64,000 nt of DNA from Paenibacillus phoenicis (GCF_034718895.1 NZ_JAYERP010000001.1:1612001-1676000), one strand, 5' to 3'. Positions 8,858 to 17,959 are shown, counted from the first letter of the stretch. Made by a program: numbers and translations. The notes: a model not told the origin generated them from the sequence alone.

Positions 8858-9733
8858 TTACTGTTCTGCTTTTTGTTTCGCAAGCCATTCAGCCAAGTGG
8901 TCGATGTCTTGATCCGTCAAGCCTGCGCTAATCGCAGTATCATACATTGCAGGCATCTTGCCATTGTATCCTTCTTTAATAATCGAAAGGATTGCTTCCT
9001 TATCATGCTTGTCACCAACGCCGCGAAGCGATGGTCCAGCCGCCCCTTTCAGGTCAGCCCCATGGCACGATACGCAGGTCGCTTTCTTGTATACTTCCAT
9101 GGCTGGGTCGTCCTTATCCACGATCGCGACCTCTTCCTGACGGTTCGCATTCGACGTGGGCAAGCCCTTCTCCCGATTCTCGCGAGCTTGTTCTTCCCGC
9201 TGAATATGTTCCGGTACTTGACCTGTCGCTTGAAGTTCTTTCTGGTAATGCGTCCAAGCAAAGTTCGTCAAGTAAACGACAGCAGCGATCGAAAGAAACA
9301 TCAGCGCCGATGCGATCGGACGCTTATAGAAGCGGCGCTCCTTGCCCCGATCCAAGAACGGCGCGAGCAGCAGACCGCCGAACATCACAGCCGGAATCCC
9401 CATCGTACCAAGCACGACGTAATCGCCGGAGGCATATGGATATTTCAGATATTGGTACAGGAACAGGAAGTACCAGTCCGGCATCGGGATAACCGAAGCC
9501 GTCGGATTGGCCGGGAAGCCCAGCGGAGCCGGTTCCGAAATCGTCAGCACCAGGAATCCAACGAGCACAACGACGCCAACCATCCATTCCTTCAGCAAAA
9601 AGTTAGGAATGAACGCTTCCGACTTGCCGGGATACGCCGTATAATCCGGAGGCGTAATAAAGCCCTTCCCCTTACGGACGCGGGAATCGCCGACGTATAC
9701 GACCTTTTCCTTCGAATTGTCATGATGAGCCAT
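8858..9733 (-). CDS. qcrC: Menaquinol:cytochrome c reductase, cytochrome b/c subunit QcrC
   Basis: Fusion subunit of the Bacillus-type bc complex. The N-terminal part (about residues 45-160) is subunit-IV-like, with three membrane helices and the Qo-site motif PDWYF at 85-89. The C-terminal part is a cytochrome c domain with CVSCH at 220-224 binding haem c. Axial methionine candidates lie in GKMPAM at 259-263. The length of 291 exceeds the B. subtilis protein by about 35 residues because of a charged linker at 165-210. It is the last gene of qcrABC. Confidence 0.97.
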   Translation of the reverse strand: MAHHDNSKEKVVYVGDSRVRKGKGFITPPDYTAYPGKSEAFIPNFLLKEWMVGVVVLVGFLVLTISEPAPLGFPANPTASVIPMPDWYFLFLYQYLKYPYASGDYVVLGTMGIPAVMFGGLLLAPFLDRGKERRFYKRPIASALMFLSIAAVVYLTNFAWTHYQKELQATGQVPEHIQREEQARENREKGLPTSNANRQEEVAIVDKDDPAMEVYKKATCVSCHGADLKGAAGPSLRGVGDKHDKEAILSIIKEGYNGKMPAMYDTAISAGLTDQDIDHLAEWLAKQKAEQ

Positions 9734-9813
9734 GTCCTTTTTGCCCCCCTTCTCTTATAGAGGTCATTCGAAACTTAATTTAATTCATTAGAATCAGCTT
9801 TGCCCCACGCTTC

Positions 9814-10485
9814 TTATAGAGGACCGGAAATGCCTTGTCTGCGGATCATGATAAAGTGACCCACCAAGAGGATCAGCAATACTGCAGGCAGGAAGAACAC
9901 GTGAATGGCAAAGAAGCGAGTTAACGTTTCTGCCCCTACAATCGATCCACCTTGCAGCAGTTCCTTAATAACCGGACCCAACACCGGTACGGAGTTGGCG
10001 ATTTCCAACGTTACCTTTGTTGCGAAATAAGCTTTGTTATCCCATGGCAGCAGGTAACCCGTCAAACCGAGACCGATCATGACGAAGAAAATCAGCATGC
10101 CGACTACCCAGTTCATTTCGCGTGGTGCCTTGTAGGAACCGGTAAAGAAAACGCGAAGCGTATGTAGAAACATCATAACGATAACCAAGCTTGCTCCCCA
10201 GTGGTGCATCCCGCGGACAATCTGGCCAAAAGCGACCTGGGTCTGCAGGTATTCTACACTGGCATAAGCGTTAATAATATCGGGAACGTAATACATGGTC
10301 AGGAACATCCCCGATAAGATCTGGATCACCGTAATAAAAAACGTCAAGCCGCCGAAGCAATACACAAACGCGGAGAAGTGATGCGCTGGGTTCACGTGCT
10401 CCGGAACCTCGTGATCGGCCACATCGCGCCAAATCGGCGTGATATCAAGACGTTCGTCAATCCAGTTGTATACATTTTTAAACAT
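9814..10485 (-). CDS. qcrB: Menaquinol:cytochrome c reductase cytochrome b subunit QcrB
   Basis: Cytochrome b6-type subunit with four membrane helices in 223 residues. Haem-ligating histidines fall in RGMHHWGASL, FLHTLRVFF and the final helix region AIHVFFLPAVLLILLVGH. A cysteine at residue 43 (VYCFGG) matches the site that in Bacillus carries a covalently bound extra haem. It receives electrons from menaquinol and works with the Rieske subunit encoded 16 bp upstream. Confidence 0.97.
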   Translation of the reverse strand: MFKNVYNWIDERLDITPIWRDVADHEVPEHVNPAHHFSAFVYCFGGLTFFITVIQILSGMFLTMYYVPDIINAYASVEYLQTQVAFGQIVRGMHHWGASLVIVMMFLHTLRVFFTGSYKAPREMNWVVGMLIFFVMIGLGLTGYLLPWDNKAYFATKVTLEIANSVPVLGPVIKELLQGGSIVGAETLTRFFAIHVFFLPAVLLILLVGHFIMIRRQGISGPL

Positions 10486-10501
10486 CCGAATCTACGCCTC
10501 C

Positions 10502-11044
10502 TTATTTCACGATGGTGTTCGGGATGATATCCCCCAGATAAACCCAGTCGTCCTTAATCATAACCTTGTACTCATCCAGCGGCTTCGACGCCACCGCCAA
10601 CTGCTTGCCTTCCTTGGTGTAATGCGCACCGTGGCAAGGGCAATGGTATTCATTCGGGAAATTCTTGTCGTTATTCCAACCGACCGTACATCCCAAATGT
10701 TTACAGATCGGTGAAAGCGCATAAATTTTGCCGCTTTCGTCTTTGCGAATCCAAGCCGTCAGGGAAGCTGTACTTAAGTACCAACCGTCTTGCTGCTTGA
10801 GCTCGAACGAAAATTCCTGTGGTTCGCTGGTAATCTTACTCACTTCCACAACTTTAACGAAGGTACCTTCGCCTTTCTTGTGCAAAATCGGATCAACAGC
10901 AAAACGAACCATAGGAAGCGTCACCCCACCCACCATGAATGCTGTGGCGCCCCCTAGCGTATATGTAAGAAATTGCCGACGGGACATCTCTTTGCGAATA
11001 GGCGGTTTGTGCGAGGATTCCTGCTGGTCATGCTGATTGCTCAT
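10502..11044 (-). CDS. qcrA: Rieske iron-sulfur subunit QcrA
   Basis: The 180-residue product starts with a twin-arginine motif SRRQFL at 21-26 followed by one membrane helix (about 28-48), so it is Tat-exported and anchored. The Rieske cluster ligands are present as C114-x-H116-x2-C119 and C135-x-C137-H138. It is the first gene of qcrABC, and a near-consensus SigA promoter lies about 85-110 bp upstream. Confidence 0.97.
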   Translation of the reverse strand: MSNQHDQQESSHKPPIRKEMSRRQFLTYTLGGATAFMVGGVTLPMVRFAVDPILHKKGEGTFVKVVEVSKITSEPQEFSFELKQQDGWYLSTASLTAWIRKDESGKIYALSPICKHLGCTVGWNNDKNFPNEYHCPCHGAHYTKEGKQLAVASKPLDEYKVMIKDDWVYLGDIIPNTIVK

Positions 11045-11124
11045 ATGTCTTCAACCCCCCTTGTCAAGCAATTGTTTCCGTGCGTTTCAATGATAATTAT
11101 CACAACATCGCGTAAGACATATTA

Positions 11125-11153
11125 ATAATATATTAGCGTTTTAAGAGCGTCAA
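11125..11153 (-). promoter_or_regulatory. SigA-type promoter of qcrABC
   Basis: On the minus strand TTGACG (11148-11153) and TATTAT (11125-11130) are separated by exactly 17 bp. A perfect 12-bp palindrome TGATAATTATCA follows near 11090-11101, inside the untranslated leader, and could be an operator. Confidence 0.7.
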
Positions 11154-11230
11154 GAATTTGACACATTTTTTTGACCCGCAAAAAGCTTGTCCCACTTGAA
11201 ATTGTCGATATTTTGTCACAATCATCATCG

Positions 11231-11653
11231 CTATTTGCCTTGCCACATTTCTTGTACTGCCGCCTTCACTCGTGCCGCAGCTCCCTCCTTGGAATCCGCT
11301 GCAAAACGGCCTGGCGTCACGATTAAATCTGCCTCTGGAAGCTGCCCATCTCCCCACTCAAAATCTGCAGAGATGACCACGGCATACGCAAATCCACTGC
11401 CCTTGACATTTCGGCACAAATCATTTAGGGTCTGCGCCATATCCGGCGTCTGGTATTGGTATGACGGGTACGTAACGACCCTTCCCTTGAAAGGGATTTC
11501 CACCCAATCGAGGACATCTCTCAGCCTTTCCAACTTTTTGGTGACTTCATACGGGCGTTCTTGTCCGGATAATCCCGTTACCGGAATCAAGCAGGTATCC
11601 AGGTATGGGCGCAGCTCTTCCCAGGCGGAAGCTTCAATTTCACTAAATTTCAT
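11231..11653 (-). CDS. DUF2487 family protein (YpiF-like)
   Basis: Soluble 140-residue protein with no signal or membrane segment. The phrase MKFSEIEASAWEELRPYLDTC and its place directly upstream of qcrA match YpiF/DUF2487 of Bacillales. No active-site motif is evident. It is separated from qcrA by the qcr promoter, so its transcript may either end before or read into qcrABC. Function is unknown. Confidence 0.72.
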   Translation of the reverse strand: MKFSEIEASAWEELRPYLDTCLIPVTGLSGQERPYEVTKKLERLRDVLDWVEIPFKGRVVTYPSYQYQTPDMAQTLNDLCRNVKGSGFAYAVVISADFEWGDGQLPEADLIVTPGRFAADSKEGAAARVKAAVQEMWQGK

Positions 11654-11730
11654 GTTGCATCCCCTTCTTCGATCAATGTCTTCCCATTATAAACAGGGAT
11701 CCTTGACAAATCCATCCTTCATCTCCTCAC

Positions 11731-11779
11731 AAAAAAACCGTCCCATCCGTTCGTATTCTTGTGAACAGATAGGGCGGTT
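11731..11779 (-). terminator. Terminator after the IDEAL-domain gene
   Basis: Minus-strand hairpin with arms AACCGCCC and GGGACGGTT, extended by further pairing inside, ending in a run of seven T. It starts just after the stop codon of the upstream small gene. Confidence 0.8.
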
Positions 11780-11784
11780 TGCTT

Positions 11785-11970
11785 TTAGCGTTCTTCTAGT
11801 GTTTTCAGTTCATCCGTCAGGAGCCGGAAGGCAACCTCGTCGCCATTCGCCAAGGCGGTGTCAATCTCGTTGTAGATCTGTTCCGAGCGATGCTTCCGGA
11901 GCGCTTCGTCCCATATCATTTCCGCCGCCAATCCAAGCATTGCTTCATAAGTAACCTTCATCTGATCCAT
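11785..11970 (-). CDS. IDEAL-domain small protein
   Basis: 61-residue helical protein. The C-terminal half (about residues 20-55) carries the IDEAL-domain pattern of the Bacillales YpiB family: a run of charged helices around YNEIDTALANGDEVAFRLLT ending in DEL. The start is the ATG at 11970, with GGAGG 8 nt upstream; a longer frame to 11985 would include that ribosome site. It is only the small C-terminal module, without the larger N-terminal domain of YpiB. It is followed by a terminator. Role unknown. Confidence 0.75.
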   Translation of the reverse strand: MDQMKVTYEAMLGLAAEMIWDEALRKHRSEQIYNEIDTALANGDEVAFRLLTDELKTLEER

Positions 11971-12156
11971 AGGATGCACCTCCAAACCATCGTTACATAG
12001 ATATTCTTTTCCATACCGTCACACATCTCGTAGATTCCGTCACTTCACAACCTGCTCATACTTAAAGATATTCACCGATATCTTCGCCGATATGGGAGAC
12101 GTTTGCCCCCATTCTCATGAATATGTCTGTGCCTAGCGGCATTCGCGGATCCCGGC

Positions 12157-13245
12157 CTAGCCCTTATGGATTTGCTGAACCGCTTGTTTCCCGAACGGGG
12201 AAGCCTGCACATATCGTTCGCGCTGCTCGTCTTCTCCGAAGCGCACCATCCCGAGATGAAGCATCATCTGCAGGATCCGCTCTTCAAAAATCGAAGCCGG
12301 AGAGTCGTAGAAGAACGGCTTGATCAGCGGCTCTACTCGTTCGAACAGCGAGGAGACCGTCACCCATTCTTTCGAACAGCAGACAATCCAGTAGACGAGA
12401 GACAGCAAATTGGGTATAGGTCCTTTATATAATCTTAACCAAAAGCGGACGAACTGGATCATCGGCTCCTTGCGTTCCTCCGTCAGGCAGACCACTCCCG
12501 TATCCGTCAATTCCAGTCGATGGTTGTTCTCTTGAATGAGACGGAAATGATAGGCATAGTCGTAGAGCAGCGCAAACCGGTTGGGATAATCCTTAAAACG
12601 GCGGCCATACCCGAAACGCCACCCTTTGCCAACCAGCCCCTCGGAGACGTGCAGCGATTCCATGATCTGCGACTGGTTTCTCCGATACATGACCCCTTCG
12701 CTATTCAGCGGGATGTCATGCCGGGAAACGTATTGCAGGAAGAGCAGCAGGTCGGCGGACAACATCTCCGGCTCCTCCCGGTACATCGGCGGTTCGGCGG
12801 CGGCCGCCTTCACCTCGGCAAGAAACCGGCGTTCCAGTGCTTCGCGGAAACGCTGCTTCAAGTCCTCCGGAACCTCAAACAGATAGCGAGTTTGCTGGGT
12901 GGTGCCATTAAACAGCCAACCCTGCTGGCGAAAGCGGGTGATCATCTCCCGCGGACTTTCCCGTTCCTTCGCATCTTCCGTAAACCGCGAGCCCTGTGCA
13001 CAGGCAACCAATTCCTCCAGGCTGAACTGACGACGACCATCAAACAGCAGGGTGTTCAGGAAGCGCAAATCCTCCATACTCATGCTGCCGATATAGCGCT
13101 CGATAAAATCACGGCGCCCTACTGTCTGCAGGATGGATTGAATCAGTTCATGCTTCGAGTGCCCGTTGCATTCACAGCGGTAATGATCCGCTATTCTGCT
13201 AAGTTGTCCGATATCGGCATAAGTGAGCATATCCGCAAGATTCAT
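12157..13245 (-). CDS. Uncharacterised 362-residue protein
   Basis: Not recognised with confidence. The protein is soluble and mostly helical. It starts MNLADMLTYADIGQLSRIADHY and contains a segment SKHELIQSILQTVG resembling a SAP or helix-extended-loop-helix fold. Several winged-helix-like stretches follow (for example ILQMMLHLGMVRFGEDE near the end). This layout recalls the DNA-binding domains that accompany XPB-type helicases, but that is only an impression. The start at 13245 is chosen from spacing to GGCGG; an ATG ten codons upstream is possible. It stands alone between the IDEAL gene and the phosphatase gene. Confidence 0.6.
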   Translation of the reverse strand: MNLADMLTYADIGQLSRIADHYRCECNGHSKHELIQSILQTVGRRDFIERYIGSMSMEDLRFLNTLLFDGRRQFSLEELVACAQGSRFTEDAKERESPREMITRFRQQGWLFNGTTQQTRYLFEVPEDLKQRFREALERRFLAEVKAAAAEPPMYREEPEMLSADLLLFLQYVSRHDIPLNSEGVMYRRNQSQIMESLHVSEGLVGKGWRFGYGRRFKDYPNRFALLYDYAYHFRLIQENNHRLELTDTGVVCLTEERKEPMIQFVRFWLRLYKGPIPNLLSLVYWIVCCSKEWVTVSSLFERVEPLIKPFFYDSPASIFEERILQMMLHLGMVRFGEDEQRERYVQASPFGKQAVQQIHKG

Positions 13246-13332
13246 AGTTTTACCGCCTCGCCGTTTTAATCCCATTATGGGAAGGTTTTCCGGCGTTTAT
13301 TCCCTGAAAGCAAAATTATTCCATGAAATAGG

Positions 13333-13358
13333 CAAAAAAAGAAACCGGCCTAAGCCGA
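13333..13358 (-). terminator. Terminator after the histidine phosphatase gene
   Basis: Minus-strand hairpin AATCGGC/GCCGGTT with a short loop, followed by CTTTTTTT. It begins at the stop codon of the phosphatase gene. Confidence 0.8.
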
Positions 13359-13359
13359 T

Positions 13360-13959
13360 TTACTTTGGTTCCTGGACGCTTTCCTGCAGATGACGCGTAC
13401 AATTATAAAGCCGCAGGTCCCAGGATTGCTCGTTTTTCTCCAGAATGGTGAGCGATAAGTTGCCGATGCGCTCCTGGCATCTCTCCTGATACAAGGCAAT
13501 GTATAACTGAGCCAACAGGCCGCCGTGGGTAACGACCAGGATGTTATTCGACGGGTAACGCTCCGCCAAATCGGTCATAAAAGACAAGGCCCGCTGACGA
13601 ATCTCCTCATCCTTCTCCTGCCCGAGTTCATGGCGATCCCAATCTTTTCCCCATAAGGCTTCCCTTTCTGTTAGCGTCAGCCCCTCAACCTTGCCAAACG
13701 ACCGTTCCATCAACCGTGGATCCGGATCGTATAGCGGAATCCCGAGCGCATCGGCGATGATCGAACCGGTCTCCCGCGCCCGTGACAACGTGCTCGTCAG
13801 GACGAAATCCCAGCGGTATTCGTTTTCCTCCTTCAATCTTCTGCCCAGCAGCTCGGCTTGACGCCGTCCCTCATCGTTTAACGGAATATCGCTTTGTCCT
13901 TGAATTCTTCCGATTGCGTTCCAATCGGTAAGTCCATGGCGAATCAACCCAACGAGCAT
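13360..13959 (-). CDS. Histidine phosphatase family protein (phosphoglycerate mutase-like)
   Basis: 199 residues with the catalytic LIRHG at the N-terminus, followed by TDWN and the phosphate-binding arginine in LTSTLSRARETG. The acid/base Glu region is MERSFGKVEGLT, and the second catalytic histidine is in VVTHGG. This is the histidine phosphatase superfamily branch of PhoE/CobC-like enzymes. The substrate cannot be assigned. The ATG at 13959 is preferred because GGGGG lies 6-7 nt upstream. It lies between terminators and is probably monocistronic. Confidence 0.85.
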   Translation of the reverse strand: MLVGLIRHGLTDWNAIGRIQGQSDIPLNDEGRRQAELLGRRLKEENEYRWDFVLTSTLSRARETGSIIADALGIPLYDPDPRLMERSFGKVEGLTLTEREALWGKDWDRHELGQEKDEEIRQRALSFMTDLAERYPSNNILVVTHGGLLAQLYIALYQERCQERIGNLSLTILEKNEQSWDLRLYNCTRHLQESVQEPK

Positions 13960-13977
13960 AATCATCCCCCTTTAGAT

Positions 13978-14015
13978 GTAAAAACGCCCCGCCCGCTCCG
14001 AAAGCGGGAGAAGCG
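13978..14015 (-). terminator. Terminator after the anti-sigma factor gene
   Basis: Minus-strand hairpin with AACGC...GCGTT and TCTCCCGCT...AGCGGG arms around a TTTC loop, followed by TTTTTA. Confidence 0.75.
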
Positions 14016-14028
14016 TTAGGACCCAAGT

Positions 14029-14631
14029 TTATCTTTTGGTTCGGCGCAGCCCTTTCCAGGAAAAGAGTGCCAGCAGCATACCGCCCATGGACAGGTACAT
14101 CCAATATTGCGGATAGGCCGGACCCATTTGTACCGCAAAAGGCTCTACAATCCCACGCGAGACGCTAGTTAAGGCGATTGAGAAATCCTCATACGTATCC
14201 GACTCCGATCCCGCTACCACAACGGCGGCCGGGAGAATCCCGGTCGTCGGCTCGGCACTTTTCTGGTCCGTCGTAAAATGATCCATCAGCAGGAATCCAA
14301 AACTAAAGACGAAGATCGCAAGGAAGCTGGCGGCCCAAATCACCACCCGCCGCCGAATACGACGGGTCACGCCGCGCTTCACATCGGGAGCCAGCCAAGG
14401 CGATTCGGCATAAATCCGGTCCATCACTCGCCGGTTGACCGCTTCCGCTTGCTCTTCTGTCACTTCGATCGGTATGTACTGCAGCATGTCCAGGCATTCT
14501 TCCCATTGTTGGTATTCGCCCGCGCAAGACTCGCAGCCCAAAAGATGCTGTTCCAGCATTAGCCGCTGTGGGTGTTGTTCGGGCAAGTCCCGTAACAATC
14601 CGAACAATTCTTGGGCCTCTTTACAATTCAT
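14029..14631 (-). CDS. Anti-sigma factor with zf-HC2 domain
   Basis: Membrane anti-sigma factor of 200 residues. The N-terminal zinc-binding anti-sigma motif has C3, then H29-LLG-C33-ES-C36 (QHLLGCESCAGEYQQW), the H-x3-C-x2-C signature. A basic segment RRIRRR leads into one membrane helix (about residues 95-115), then an extracytoplasmic part with a further hydrophobic helix near the C-terminus (WMYLSMGGMLLALFSW). It overlaps the upstream ECF sigma gene by 4 bp, so the two form a coupled pair. The inducing signal is not evident. Confidence 0.9.
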   Translation of the reverse strand: MNCKEAQELFGLLRDLPEQHPQRLMLEQHLLGCESCAGEYQQWEECLDMLQYIPIEVTEEQAEAVNRRVMDRIYAESPWLAPDVKRGVTRRIRRRVVIWAASFLAIFVFSFGFLLMDHFTTDQKSAEPTTGILPAAVVVAGSESDTYEDFSIALTSVSRGIVEPFAVQMGPAYPQYWMYLSMGGMLLALFSWKGLRRTKR

Positions 14632-15221
14632 CTGCTTTTCATCCCTTCGTAATGCTCGTAGATGGGTTCATAAAAGTAGGGTTCAAGCTGACTCTTTACA
14701 CTGCTGCGCGCCCGGAACAATAGCGACTTCACGGCGCTGACGCTTTGTCCCAGTATGTTTGCGATCTCCTGGTAATCCAATTGATCGTATTCACGCAAGA
14801 TCAAAGCTGACCTTTGCTTCTCCGGCAAATTGTTGATTGCTTCTCTCACCATGCCCACTTTCTCGTTCCGCAATACCGCTTGCTCCGGGGCGACTTCGCT
14901 TGGGGCTACGGGAATAATCCCGCTTTCCTCCAAGGGGACGTTACCGTTTCGTTGCTTGCGGAGCTCGCTGAGCACCGTGTTACGGGCAATCGTATACAAC
15001 CAGGTTGAGAAAGAAGCATCCAGCTCTCTAAAGGAATGCAAGCTGCGAAATGCTTTATAGAACGTTTCCGAGCATAAATCTTCAGCAAGCAGCTCTAAAT
15101 GAGCGCTCTTTAACATGTGATACACGAAAGCTAGAATCTTCCGCTGATACCTTCGCATCAGCTCCGAGTACAGTTCCGTGTTACCTTCCTTAATTTCGCG
15201 AATCATTTGGGAATCCGTCAT
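14628..15221 (-). CDS. ECF-type RNA polymerase sigma factor
   Basis: 197 residues with sigma region 2 (about 8-80, containing AEDLCSETFYKAFRSLHSF and the WLYTIARN segment) and region 4 (about 125-180, LPEKQRSALILREYDQLDYQEIANILGQSVSAVKSLLFRAR). Regions 1.2 and 3 are absent, as expected for extracytoplasmic-function sigma factors. It resembles the SigW/SigX/SigM class. The last codons overlap the anti-sigma gene. A candidate self-recognised promoter lies about 65-90 bp upstream. Confidence 0.93.
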   Translation of the reverse strand: MTDSQMIREIKEGNTELYSELMRRYQRKILAFVYHMLKSAHLELLAEDLCSETFYKAFRSLHSFRELDASFSTWLYTIARNTVLSELRKQRNGNVPLEESGIIPVAPSEVAPEQAVLRNEKVGMVREAINNLPEKQRSALILREYDQLDYQEIANILGQSVSAVKSLLFRARSSVKSQLEPYFYEPIYEHYEGMKSR

Positions 15222-15283
15222 TTAGGTGCGATCCTCCTCGCGCTTCCATGGGCCATCTTCCCGTTCGATTCTTTCCTAAATTA

Positions 15284-15309
15284 TTACCGAACAGGGGCGA
15301 AAAAGTTGC
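15284..15309 (-). promoter_or_regulatory. Candidate ECF autoregulatory promoter
   Basis: Minus strand GCAAC (15305-15309) followed by a T run, 15 bp, then CGGTAA (15284-15289). The AAC at -35 and CG at -10 are features of ECF promoters. The site is correctly placed for positive autoregulation but is not an exact match to a known consensus. Confidence 0.4.
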
Positions 15310-15489
15310 GGTGATCTATGTAACATAAACTAAAAAATATCATACCAACAAGACAGCAAATTAACAGCATTGCCAAACATTGAGGATATTATACCATAGG
15401 AGTAGGAATTAAAAAAATATGCGTTCACGCATTATTCATGACAAAAGCGAAATTAATACGAATCCCCTTTACCATATGATCCACAAATT
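15310..15489. other. Gene-free stretch between the sigma factor gene and thiE
   Basis: AT-rich spacer without a credible ORF. Two minus-strand TATAAT-like boxes occur (near 15385-15392 and 15338-15346), which could be additional vegetative promoters for the sigma gene. No convincing -35 hexamer was found. Confidence 0.4.
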
Positions 15490-15520
15490 CCCAGACCCTT
15501 GCCTGGGGCAAGGGTCTGGT
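15490..15520 (-). terminator. Hairpin after thiE
   Basis: Perfect 12-13 bp stem CCAGACCCTTGCC/GGCAAGGGTCTGG with a very short loop, 28 bp past the end of thiE. The T run is weak, so it may act as a terminator or as an mRNA 3' stabiliser. Confidence 0.65.
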
Positions 15521-15547
15521 CTGCGTATTGCGTATATGATGAAGCTC

Positions 15548-16234
15548 TCAAGTTGTGCTTGTGCCGGCATCCGTTGTCGCGTATAACTGCGCAGCGGCTT
15601 GGCGGACGTCATCCGCCAAGGTTATGGCGGAGATCACGGCAACGCCATCGGCACCGGCGCGAATCACGTCGCCGGCTGTTTCGGCCGTAATGCCGCCGAT
15701 GCCAACCAGCGGCAAGGTGATCCCGCGGTCGCGAAGCTCGCGGAGAATCGCCGGCCCTTGCGGCGCTTTGGCGTCCGCCTTCGAGGCCGTGGGGTAGATC
15801 GGCCCGATGCCGAGGTAATCGGCGCCATGCCGCACGGCGGCCTCCGCCTCGGCGAACGTGTGCGCGGAGACGCCGAGAATGCGGTCGCCGATCCGGGCGC
15901 GGACCTGCGCGGCCGCCTCGTCCTCCTGGCCGACGTGAACGCCGTCGGCACCGATCGCAAGGGCCAGTTCCACGTCGTCATTGACGAGGAACGGCACGCC
16001 CCGCCGGCGGCATGCGGCCAGCAGTTGGACGGCAAGCGCCCGCAGCGGCTCCCCGGTGAGCGCTCCCGGTCCTTTCTCGCGGAACTGCACCAGCGTCACG
16101 CCGCCGTCCAACGCCGCCTCCAATACGCGGAGCGGATGATCGCGGCAGTTCGGGCTGCCAAGGACCAGATACGTGCGCAGCAGCTTGCGCATCCAATCCG
16201 CCGCAATCCGTCCGCTTCCGCCCCCGCCGCTCAT
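15548..16234 (-). CDS. thiE: Thiamine phosphate synthase
   Basis: Joins the pyrimidine (HMP-PP) and thiazole phosphate to thiamine monophosphate. The TIM-barrel motifs are present: [34 protein letters not shown], the GVSAHT phosphate loop, [14 protein letters not shown] and the final VGIGGI...[12 protein letters not shown]. About 15 Gly/Ser-rich residues precede the usual start, and ATG at residue 15 may be the true start. The gene overlaps thiD by 4 bp and is last in the tenA-thiM-thiD-thiE operon. The base composition is more GC-rich than that of its neighbours. Confidence 0.95.
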   Translation of the reverse strand: MSGGGGSGRIAADWMRKLLRTYLVLGSPNCRDHPLRVLEAALDGGVTLVQFREKGPGALTGEPLRALAVQLLAACRRRGVPFLVNDDVELALAIGADGVHVGQEDEAAAQVRARIGDRILGVSAHTFAEAEAAVRHGADYLGIGPIYPTASKADAKAPQGPAILRELRDRGITLPLVGIGGITAETAGDVIRAGADGVAVISAITLADDVRQAAAQLYATTDAGTSTT

Positions 16235-17049
16235 CGGGACGCTCCTTGCAGCCGGCGATAGGCAAAATGGTTGGTCGGGCCGTGCCCTTGCCCCAATCCA
16301 AGCTCATGCTCAATCGCCGCTTGAATGAAGGCTCGCGCGGTTCGCACCGCCTCGAAGGCCGGTGTTCCTTTAGCAAGCTCTGCCGTCAAAGCGGCCGAGA
16401 ACGTGCAGCCTGTGCCGTGCGTTTGTGACGTAGGGATCCGCCGCTCCACCAGTTCGCTGAAGGTCGCGCCGTCATAATACAAATCCACGACCTGCTCGCC
16501 GGCAGCGGCATCATGCCCTCCTTTGATGACGACCTGCTGCGCCCCGTAAGCACAGATCCGTTTTGCTGCCTCGCGGCGGTCCTCCATGCTGCGGATGGAC
16601 AGGCCGGACAGCACCTCCGCTTCGGGAAGGTTCGGCGTTACGATGTACGCCAGCGGCAGCAGCTGCGAGCGCAACGCCTGCACCGCTTCCGTCTGGAGCA
16701 AGGAAGCTCCGCCTTTGGCGATCATCACCGGGTCGACAACGACCCGGTTCCAGCCGAACGCGCGGATTTGCGCGGCCACCGCCCCAATGATTTCGGCGCT
16801 GAACAGCATTCCGGTCTTTAGCGCATCTACGCCGAGGTCGGAGCCAACCGCATCGATTTGCTCTGCCGCAGCTTCCGGAGGCAGCGGATAGACGTTGGAC
16901 ACGCCCAGCGTGTTCTGAACCGTCACGGCGGTGATCGCCGACATCCCGAATACACCCAGCTCCTGGAACGTTTTCAGGTCGGCCTGGATGCCAGCCCCGC
17001 CGCCGCTGTCCGACCCGGCAATCGTTAAGGCTCTAGCGATCTGGCTCAT
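16231..17049 (-). CDS. thiD: Hydroxymethylpyrimidine (phosphate) kinase
   Basis: Ribokinase-fold kinase phosphorylating HMP and HMP-P. Seen motifs are [22 protein letters not shown] at the N-terminus, the [10 protein letters not shown] segment, and the C-terminal [18 protein letters not shown] anion-hole with catalytic Asp region. The start at 17049 shares ATGA with the thiM stop. A fifth-codon-earlier ATG exists but would overlap thiM further. 272 residues is normal for the family. Confidence 0.96.
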   Translation of the reverse strand: MSQIARALTIAGSDSGGGAGIQADLKTFQELGVFGMSAITAVTVQNTLGVSNVYPLPPEAAAEQIDAVGSDLGVDALKTGMLFSAEIIGAVAAQIRAFGWNRVVVDPVMIAKGGASLLQTEAVQALRSQLLPLAYIVTPNLPEAEVLSGLSIRSMEDRREAAKRICAYGAQQVVIKGGHDAAAGEQVVDLYYDGATFSELVERRIPTSQTHGTGCTFSAALTAELAKGTPAFEAVRTARAFIQAAIEHELGLGQGHGPTNHFAYRRLQGASR

Positions 17050-17894
17050 CCGACCCACCATCCGCCGGCTCCGGTCGCCTGAAATTCACGTACTGCCGCG
17101 TGCCCTTTGAGCGAGTGCGGGTGCAGCTTCGCCAGTTCGTCGAGGAACGCGATCTGGAAGCTGCCCGGGCCGGCCGAAGCCGTCCGCTCGGCGGCGCGGG
17201 ACGCGGCAGCGCCATAGAACGCCAGCCCGGCGGTGCCGGCCAGCAGCAGATCGCGCTCCACCGCGGCGAAAGCCCCCAACACCGACGTCAGCAGGCAGCC
17301 CGTGCCGGTCACCTGGGTGAGCAGCGCGTCGCCGCCGCTCACGATCCGGCACTGCAGCCCGTCGGTGATGACATCTTCACGGCCGGTGATCGCCACGACC
17401 GTGTTCAGCGCCCGCGCGGCCCGCACCGCGAGCTCGGCCGCCTCGGCGCTCGCGGTGTCGCCGGCGTCGACGCCCTTGATCTCGCGGGATTCCCCGACGA
17501 GATGGGCGATCTCCGCCGCGTTGCCGCGCACGAGCGACACCTTCACCTCGCGCAGGATGCTCAGCGCCGACTCGGTCCGGAAGGCGGTAGCTCCCGCGCC
17601 CACCGGGTCAAGCAGCACCGGCACGCCGTGGGCGTTCGCCGACTGGCCGGCAAGGATCATCGCCTCCACCTGCGGCGTCGACAACGTGCCGATGTTAAGG
17701 ACAAGCGCGCCGGCGATCTTGGCCATATCGGCCACCTCCTCCGGCGCATACGCCATGACCGGCGACGCGCCAAGCGCGTACAAGCCGTTCGCCGTAAAAT
17801 TCGTGACAACCACGTTCGTGATGTTATGAACGAGCGGTTTCGTATTTTGCACCTTTTGCAGCACTTCGGATAGCTCTTTTTCCAGCAAACTCAT
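17046..17894 (-). CDS. thiM: Hydroxyethylthiazole kinase
   Basis: Salvages 4-methyl-5-(2-hydroxyethyl)thiazole by phosphorylation. The 282-residue product has the ThiM motifs [19 protein letters not shown] near the N-terminus, [24 protein letters not shown] and the catalytic [13 protein letters not shown]. The set tenA-thiM-thiD-thiE, without thiC or thiG in view, points to a salvage operon: TenA supplies HMP from degraded thiamine and ThiM supplies the thiazole half. Confidence 0.96.
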   Translation of the reverse strand: MSLLEKELSEVLQKVQNTKPLVHNITNVVVTNFTANGLYALGASPVMAYAPEEVADMAKIAGALVLNIGTLSTPQVEAMILAGQSANAHGVPVLLDPVGAGATAFRTESALSILREVKVSLVRGNAAEIAHLVGESREIKGVDAGDTASAEAAELAVRAARALNTVVAITGREDVITDGLQCRIVSGGDALLTQVTGTGCLLTSVLGAFAAVERDLLLAGTAGLAFYGAAASRAAERTASAGPGSFQIAFLDELAKLHPHSLKGHAAVREFQATGAGGWWVG

Positions 17895-17959
17895 ATAAGT
17901 TCAACCTCTCTTTCGATCATTTGGCTTTGGGCATGGATGGATAGCGAATCGGCGCGGAG

